DNA of 64,000 bases, taken from NCBI RefSeq assembly GCF_022346545.1, contig NZ_JAKRNU010000003.1, positions 1-64,000 on the forward strand. Reading direction: 5' to 3'. The DNA is from Sporosarcina sp. ACRSM. Its GTDB lineage: Bacteria; Bacillota; Bacilli; Bacillales_A; Planococcaceae. The translations under genes and the position numbers were made by a program. A model generated the notes under the pieces. That model saw nothing but the letters and a program-made list of their open reading frames with translations, did not search any database and had not been told where the DNA came from. Position 1 is the stretch's first letter; each line of letters opens with the position of its first letter. This document shows positions 59,619 to 64,000 of this stretch, piece after piece.

Positions 59619-60218
59619 TTGAAGCTATTAATAGTGGGTGCCAATGGGACAATTGGCAAAGCGGTAGTTGAAGAAATGAAGGATACAGCTGAAATTATTC
59701 AAGCAAGTAGAAGTAATTCGACCATCCAAGTAGATATTACGTCGACAGCTAGTATTCAACATATGTTTGAGGAAGTTGGAGAAATAGATGCACTTGTCTG
59801 TACGGCGGGTGCGGCACATTTTGGAACTGTTGAAGAGCTCACCCCGGAACTCAATCGTATCGCCGTGGAAAGTAAGCTTCTTGGTCAGGTGAATTTGGTG
59901 CTTCTTGGATTACCCTACATACGTGATAAGGGGAGCATTACGTTAATAACAGGCATTCTCATGGATGACCCCATTGTGAAAGGGGCTTCCTCTGCGATGG
60001 CAAACGGAGGTGTTCGTGCCTTCGTTACATCGTCGGCGATTGAATTGCCAAGAGGTATTCGCATTAATAGTGTGAGTCCGAATATGCTTGAGGAATCGAA
60101 AGAAAAGTATGGTCCGTTTTTTGAAGGATACGAGCCGGTTCCGGCACAACGAGTTGCACTAGCTTTTAGAAAGAGCATTTTAGGTGCCCAAACGGGACAA
60201 AGCTATACCGTTTATTGA
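59619..60218 (+). CDS. Atypical short SDR-fold protein lacking the YxxxK motif
   Basis: Protein of 199 aa with the Rossmann start LLIVGANGTIGKAVVEEM and the later ELPRGIRINSVSPNMLEES block of one SDR subgroup. The usual catalytic Tyr-x3-Lys is replaced around GASSAMANGGVRAFV, so it may be a non-catalytic or differently acting member. TTG start behind GGAGGCG. Lies within the catabolic operon. Confidence 0.8.
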   Translation: MKLLIVGANGTIGKAVVEEMKDTAEIIQASRSNSTIQVDITSTASIQHMFEEVGEIDALVCTAGAAHFGTVEELTPELNRIAVESKLLGQVNLVLLGLPYIRDKGSITLITGILMDDPIVKGASSAMANGGVRAFVTSSAIELPRGIRINSVSPNMLEESKEKYGPFFEGYEPVPAQRVALAFRKSILGAQTGQSYTVY

Positions 60219-60260
60219 GAATCGGGTCACAACATGGCCTTTAACCTGAAGGGGGAAGTC

Positions 60261-60953
60261 ATGACAGAAAAAACAGTTGTCATTACGGGGGCAGGAAGCG
60301 GTCTGGGCGCATCCCTGGCAAAGCAGTTTTCAGTATGCGGATATCATGTATGTTTACTTGGAAGAACGCAAGACAAGCTTATCCGAACAGCTTCGAAACT
60401 CAAAAATGACCATTCGGTTTATGAAGTGGATGTCACCTCACTCACAAGTGTTCACCATGTCATGAAAAAAATACAGGAAGCGCGTGGTTCGATCGATTGT
60501 TTAATCAATAATGCCGGTGTAGGGGTTTTTAAGTACTTCGGGGATCTCAAGCCAAAAGAAATCGATCAAATGATAGATACGAATTTAAAAGGAACAATCT
60601 ATTGTACGCAGGAAGTATTGGCTGGGATGAAAGAAAAAAATAGGGGAACTATCGTCAATATCGTTTCGGCGTCCGGGAAAGTAGCAAAAGAGACGGAGAG
60701 TGTCTATAGTGCAAGTAAATTTGGTGTCCGGGGTTTTTCAGATGCACTTGCATTGGAATTGAAAAATTCCGGTGTACAGATTTTCTCTGTCTATATGGGG
60801 AATATGAAAACGGATTTATGGGGGGACGAACATCCCGAGGGTCAGTTGAATAATTATATGAATCCAGATGACGTAGCTGAAATCATTATTGAAAATTTAA
60901 AGCCACGGAAACATTTATATGTGACAGATGTGACCATTTTGAACCATGTTTAA
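60261..60953 (+). CDS. Short-chain dehydrogenase/reductase
   Basis: SDR of 230 aa with all marks: GAGSGLGASLAKQF cofactor loop, NNAGVGVF, catalytic Ser in VSASG and Y-x3-K in YSASKFG. Start at the ATG behind AAGGGGGAAG. Substrate unknown; probably reduces or oxidises a cluster intermediate. Confidence 0.88.
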   Translation: MTEKTVVITGAGSGLGASLAKQFSVCGYHVCLLGRTQDKLIRTASKLKNDHSVYEVDVTSLTSVHHVMKKIQEARGSIDCLINNAGVGVFKYFGDLKPKEIDQMIDTNLKGTIYCTQEVLAGMKEKNRGTIVNIVSASGKVAKETESVYSASKFGVRGFSDALALELKNSGVQIFSVYMGNMKTDLWGDEHPEGQLNNYMNPDDVAEIIIENLKPRKHLYVTDVTILNHV

Positions 60954-61021
60954 CGGCGAGGTTGGAAAGTAATATGACTCATTTGTTCAGATTATTCCTA
61001 ATTGTCCGGAGGGGGACGCTT

Positions 61022-62545
61022 ATGACTGATTTTATCAATTGGCTGAGTGGAATGGTGTGGAACCAATATTTTATTTATTGTTTTTTAGCAGTCGGATTGT
61101 TTTTTACGATTACAACAGGGTTTGTTCAAGTGAGGCATTTTAAAGACATGATCAGGCTGATGTTCCAAAGGAAGAGTTCCGAAAGTGGTGTCTCTTCCTT
61201 CCAAGCTATTTCAATGTCACTGGGAAGTCGGGTTGGAACAGGCAATATTGCAGGTGTGGCGACTGCGATTGCATTAGGGGGCCCCGGTGCCGTTTTTTGG
61301 ATGTGGGTAATGGCATTCTTAGGTGCAGCAACTTCTTTTATCGAAATTACATTGGGTCAAGTCTATAAAAGCAAAATTGATGGAGAATATCGCGGTGGTC
61401 CTTCTTATTATATTGAAAAGGGGCTCGGATTAAAGAAGTTTGCTTTTGCATATGCGATGTTAACCATTGTTGCGAATGGTTTCTTGCTTATGAATATCCA
61501 GTCGAATACAGTTGCTGGATCAATGGCAAGTGCATTTGGCATAAGCCCGATTATTACAGGCCTGGTAATGGTAGTCCTCTTGGCAATGATTGTATTTGGA
61601 GGAGTCAAGCGAATTGCAAAGGTTGCGGAATGGGTTGTACCCATCATGGCCATTGGGTACTTGGTTGTTACTGTGATTATCCTTGGTGTAAATGCAACGG
61701 CCATACCAGCCGTTTTTACGTTGATTTTTTCAAGCGCCTTTGGTGTTGAAGCGACATTCGGAGGGATCGTCGGATCTGCCATTGCATGGGGCGTTCAGCG
61801 TGGATTTTTCTCAAATGCTGCCGGTTCAGGTGGAGAGACTTTCGAGGGTTCCGCGGCAGAAGTGACACATCCTGCGAAGCAAGGACTCGTGCAGGCCTTA
61901 GCCGTCTATATCGATACATGGGTCATTTGTTCGGCAACAGCTTTTATGATCTTGATCACGGGACTGTATAATGTACAACCATCTGGCTCAAAAGCACTTG
62001 CAACCAATATTCCTGGGGTAGAAGCCGGCGCTATGAATGTCCAACTAGCGGTGGATTCTGTATTTACGGGATTCGGCCATATTTTTATCGCGCTTGCTTT
62101 ATTTTTCTTCTGCTTTACAACGATGATTGCCTATTATTATAAATCCGAAACGAGCTTGGCTTTTATTAATCGCAATCAAAAATGCAACAGGGCTTGGTTA
62201 GGGTTTCTCTTGAAATTTGGTGTTCTCATTTTTGCACTGACAGGTAGTGTTGTTTCTGCAAGTACCGCTTGGACGCTTGGAGATATTGGGCTAGGGAGTA
62301 TGGCTTATTTGAATATCATTGCCATCCTGCTTTTGAGAAAACCGGCGTTGAAAGTATTAAAAGATTATCGAGAACAGAGAAAGGCTGGAAAAGATCCAGT
62401 ATTCGATCCAGTAAAGCTTGGGATAAAGAACGCAGACTTCTGGGAAAATGAGTTTAAAACGGGTAGGTTAGAGAAAGGAATTGCACCTGAGAAAAGCAAA
62501 CTTGACCGGCCTGCTAGCGGTAAAGTACAGCCACTTGTGAAATGA
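61022..62545 (+). CDS. Sodium:alanine symporter family protein (AGCS)
   Basis: Membrane symporter of 507 aa with about eleven spans. Family signature SSFQAISMSLGSRVGTGNIAGVATAIALGGPGAVFWMW, with GVQRGFFSNAAGSGG further on. Imports alanine, glycine or a related small amino acid with Na+. Start at the ATG behind GGAGGGGG. A homologous gene begins about 1 kb downstream. Probably feeds substrate to the cluster. Confidence 0.92.
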   Translation: MTDFINWLSGMVWNQYFIYCFLAVGLFFTITTGFVQVRHFKDMIRLMFQRKSSESGVSSFQAISMSLGSRVGTGNIAGVATAIALGGPGAVFWMWVMAFLGAATSFIEITLGQVYKSKIDGEYRGGPSYYIEKGLGLKKFAFAYAMLTIVANGFLLMNIQSNTVAGSMASAFGISPIITGLVMVVLLAMIVFGGVKRIAKVAEWVVPIMAIGYLVVTVIILGVNATAIPAVFTLIFSSAFGVEATFGGIVGSAIAWGVQRGFFSNAAGSGGETFEGSAAEVTHPAKQGLVQALAVYIDTWVICSATAFMILITGLYNVQPSGSKALATNIPGVEAGAMNVQLAVDSVFTGFGHIFIALALFFFCFTTMIAYYYKSETSLAFINRNQKCNRAWLGFLLKFGVLIFALTGSVVSASTAWTLGDIGLGSMAYLNIIAILLLRKPALKVLKDYREQRKAGKDPVFDPVKLGIKNADFWENEFKTGRLEKGIAPEKSKLDRPASGKVQPLVK

Positions 62546-62580
62546 AGTTGACTGGAAAAACGAAAGAAAAGAGGCGGATT

Positions 62581-63330
62581 ATGAGATTAAGGGATAAAGT
62601 TGCTATCGTAACAGGCGCAGGCTCAGGAAATGGAGCTGCCATTGCTAAAGGATTTCTTGCAGCAGGAGCGAAAGTGGTGTTTGCTGACATTAATGTCAGC
62701 GCGGCAGAACAGGAAGCGATCCAATCAGAATACGGTAAAGATGCTTGGATTGCGGTAGAAGTGGATGTTGCAAATCAGAGTTCTGTCGAAGATTTAATCC
62801 GTGAAACTTTGAAAGCGTTTTCGAAAATAGATGTTATGGTGGCTAACGCTGGAATTACGATCAGAAAACCATTTCTTGAGTTGTCGGAAGCAGATTATGA
62901 TCGTGTAATGGACGTGAATGCAAAGGGTGTTTTCTTTTGCAGTCAAGAAGCTGCTCGGATTATGGTTGAACAGGGTGGTGGTAGCATTATTCATATGTCT
63001 TCCACGACCTCCGTTTTGGCAGAAGGAAATGCGGTACAGTATGGTGCCTCCAAAGGCGCTGTCGCTGCGATGACACGCCATATGGCATTGGATTTAGGCG
63101 AGCAAAACGTTCGAGTGAATGCCATCGCTCCAGGAACCATACAAACTAAATTGACAGGATCCCGTTTACAGGCTGAAGGAGTCGTCGCGAGAGAAGCGGA
63201 ACTGACAATGTTAAAACGCATCGGACAACCGGATGATTTAATAGGAGCTGCACTATTTTTAGCATCCGATGAATCGTCATTTATAACTGGAACGCAAATC
63301 TTCGTAGATGGTGGTTATTCGGTAAAGTAA
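62581..63330 (+). CDS. Short-chain dehydrogenase (FabG/glucose-DH-like)
   Basis: SDR of 249 aa: TGAGSGNGAAIAKGF, NAGITIRK, Ser in SSTTS and Y-x3-K in YGASKGA, ending TGTQIFVDGGYSVK. Classical full-length SDR. ATG behind AGAGGCGG. Substrate unknown. Last gene before the cluster's terminator. Confidence 0.9.
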   Translation: MRLRDKVAIVTGAGSGNGAAIAKGFLAAGAKVVFADINVSAAEQEAIQSEYGKDAWIAVEVDVANQSSVEDLIRETLKAFSKIDVMVANAGITIRKPFLELSEADYDRVMDVNAKGVFFCSQEAARIMVEQGGGSIIHMSSTTSVLAEGNAVQYGASKGAVAAMTRHMALDLGEQNVRVNAIAPGTIQTKLTGSRLQAEGVVAREAELTMLKRIGQPDDLIGAALFLASDESSFITGTQIFVDGGYSVK

Positions 63331-63405
63331 ATCTCCCCAACATACTGAATTTTAAGGATATTAGAAGAGGGGAGTAGTGCGATTCAGGAATCGGCTCAAA
63401 TATGT

Positions 63406-63445
63406 AAAAAGGAACTGGGGTATCGCGACAATCCACTTCCTTTTT
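63406..63445 (+). terminator. Intrinsic terminator of the catabolic operon
   Basis: Stem AAAAAGGAA...TTCCTTTTT with inner TGG/CCA pairing, 76 bases after the last SDR gene. Confidence 0.7.
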
Positions 63446-63553
63446 ATATATCCTGTGGAAAAGATGGACTCGTCTACAATTCGAGATGTGGATAATGAAT
63501 CTTGCATCCTGAATTACCTGATAGTAACGATGCCAAGGAGGGGATGGTTTTTT

Positions 63554-64000
63554 ATGTTAGAAATAGTGAGTTTCTTGAATGGGTATATTTGGAGTAAGGC
63601 CCTAGTATTCCTATTCTTAGCTGTCGGACTATACTTTACCGTCATAACTAGATTTGTACAAGTTAGGCGTTTGAAAGACATGATTACTTTACTATTTGAA
63701 AAGAATAATGATAATGCAGGTATTTCTTCCTTTCAAGCATTAGCGATGTCTTTGGGCAGTCGTATCGGAACCGGTAATATTGTTGGGGTAGCTGTTGCTA
63801 TCAGTTTAGGAGGACCAGGAGCAGTCTTTTGGATGTGGATTACAGGATTTTTTGGAAGTGCCACTTCTTTTATCGAGATCACATTAACTCAAATTTATAA
63901 AAGTAAATTAGAGGGTGAGTATCGTGGTGGAACGCCGTTCTATATTTACAAGGGATTAAATTTAAAATGGTTCGCTGTTAGTTCGGCAATTGTTTTGACA
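63554..64000 (+). CDS. Second sodium:alanine symporter family protein, 3' truncated by window
   Basis: Frame open to the window end. The first 149 residues (MLEIVSFLNGYIWSKALVFL, then AMSLGSRIGTGNIVGVAVAI and SLGGPGAVFWMW) align throughout with the AGCS protein at 61022. Preceded by AAGGAGGGG. It lies after a terminator, so it has its own transcript. Codon use is more A/T-rich than in the first copy, suggesting an old duplication or separate acquisition. Confidence 0.88.
   Translation, partial: MLEIVSFLNGYIWSKALVFLFLAVGLYFTVITRFVQVRRLKDMITLLFEKNNDNAGISSFQALAMSLGSRIGTGNIVGVAVAISLGGPGAVFWMWITGFFGSATSFIEITLTQIYKSKLEGEYRGGTPFYIYKGLNLKWFAVSSAIVLT

Overview
The window looks like a chromosomal segment of a low-GC Gram-positive bacterium of the Bacillales, most like a Planococcaceae member such as Sporosarcina. 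This is an inference. It rests on strong AGGAGG-type ribosome sites with frequent TTG and GTG starts, a SAM (S-box) riboswitch, an M-box Mg2+ riboswitch, cre/CcpA-like sites, a Fur-box promoter, and families typical of the group (YkvS/DUF2187, YheE-like DUF5342, HxlR-CatE). No rRNA, tRNA, CRISPR array or prophage was seen.

Layout. 1-0.65 kb: 3' end of an IS3-type insertion sequence. 0.85-5.3 kb: two-component system plus a lantibiotic-protection-type ABC exporter. 5.4-6.8 kb: magnesium transporter mgtE behind an M-box riboswitch, terminator and small upstream ORF. 6.9-8.3 kb: solitary TnpB with its probable omega RNA. 8.4-15.9 kb: housekeeping and stress genes (alanyl-tRNA editing protein, ECF sigma/anti-sigma pair, FMN reductase, acetyltransferase, drug/metabolite transporter, sugar kinase). 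16.4-21 kb: branched-chain amino acid ABC transporter livJHMGF. 21.2-23 kb: small conserved proteins. 23.2-26.8 kb: a Tat-exported FAD dehydrogenase operon carrying its own tatA and tatC. 27.2-28.2 kb: two paralogous microproteins and a YkuD transpeptidase. 28.5-32.1 kb: Fur-controlled heme/iron uptake operon ending in an IsdG-type heme monooxygenase. 32.5-36.4 kb: HxlR regulator/CatE pair, AI-2E-type permease, zinc-finger protein, FhuF-like Fe-S protein. 36.5-45.5 kb: CoA-transferase, SsuBC/NMT1-type ABC transporter, efflux protein, pepT, YeiH/LysR pair. 45.6-50.4 kb: ykvS, YitT, PlsY and a SAM-riboswitch operon (O-acetylhomoserine sulfhydrylase and an ACT-less homoserine dehydrogenase). 50.4-64 kb: a catabolic island containing amino acid permease, LysR regulator, aldehyde dehydrogenase, a four-part HcnABC-like amino acid dehydrogenase, a DapA-family enzyme, an Asp/Glu racemase-family enzyme, three SDRs and two Na+/alanine-type symporters.

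Six intergenic gaps hold mosaic palindromic repeats built from at least four modules nested in one another. Two other gaps carry short motifs repeated at exactly 21-bp steps. These repeats, the mgtE leader and the 53-64 kb catabolic island are the least explained parts of the window.
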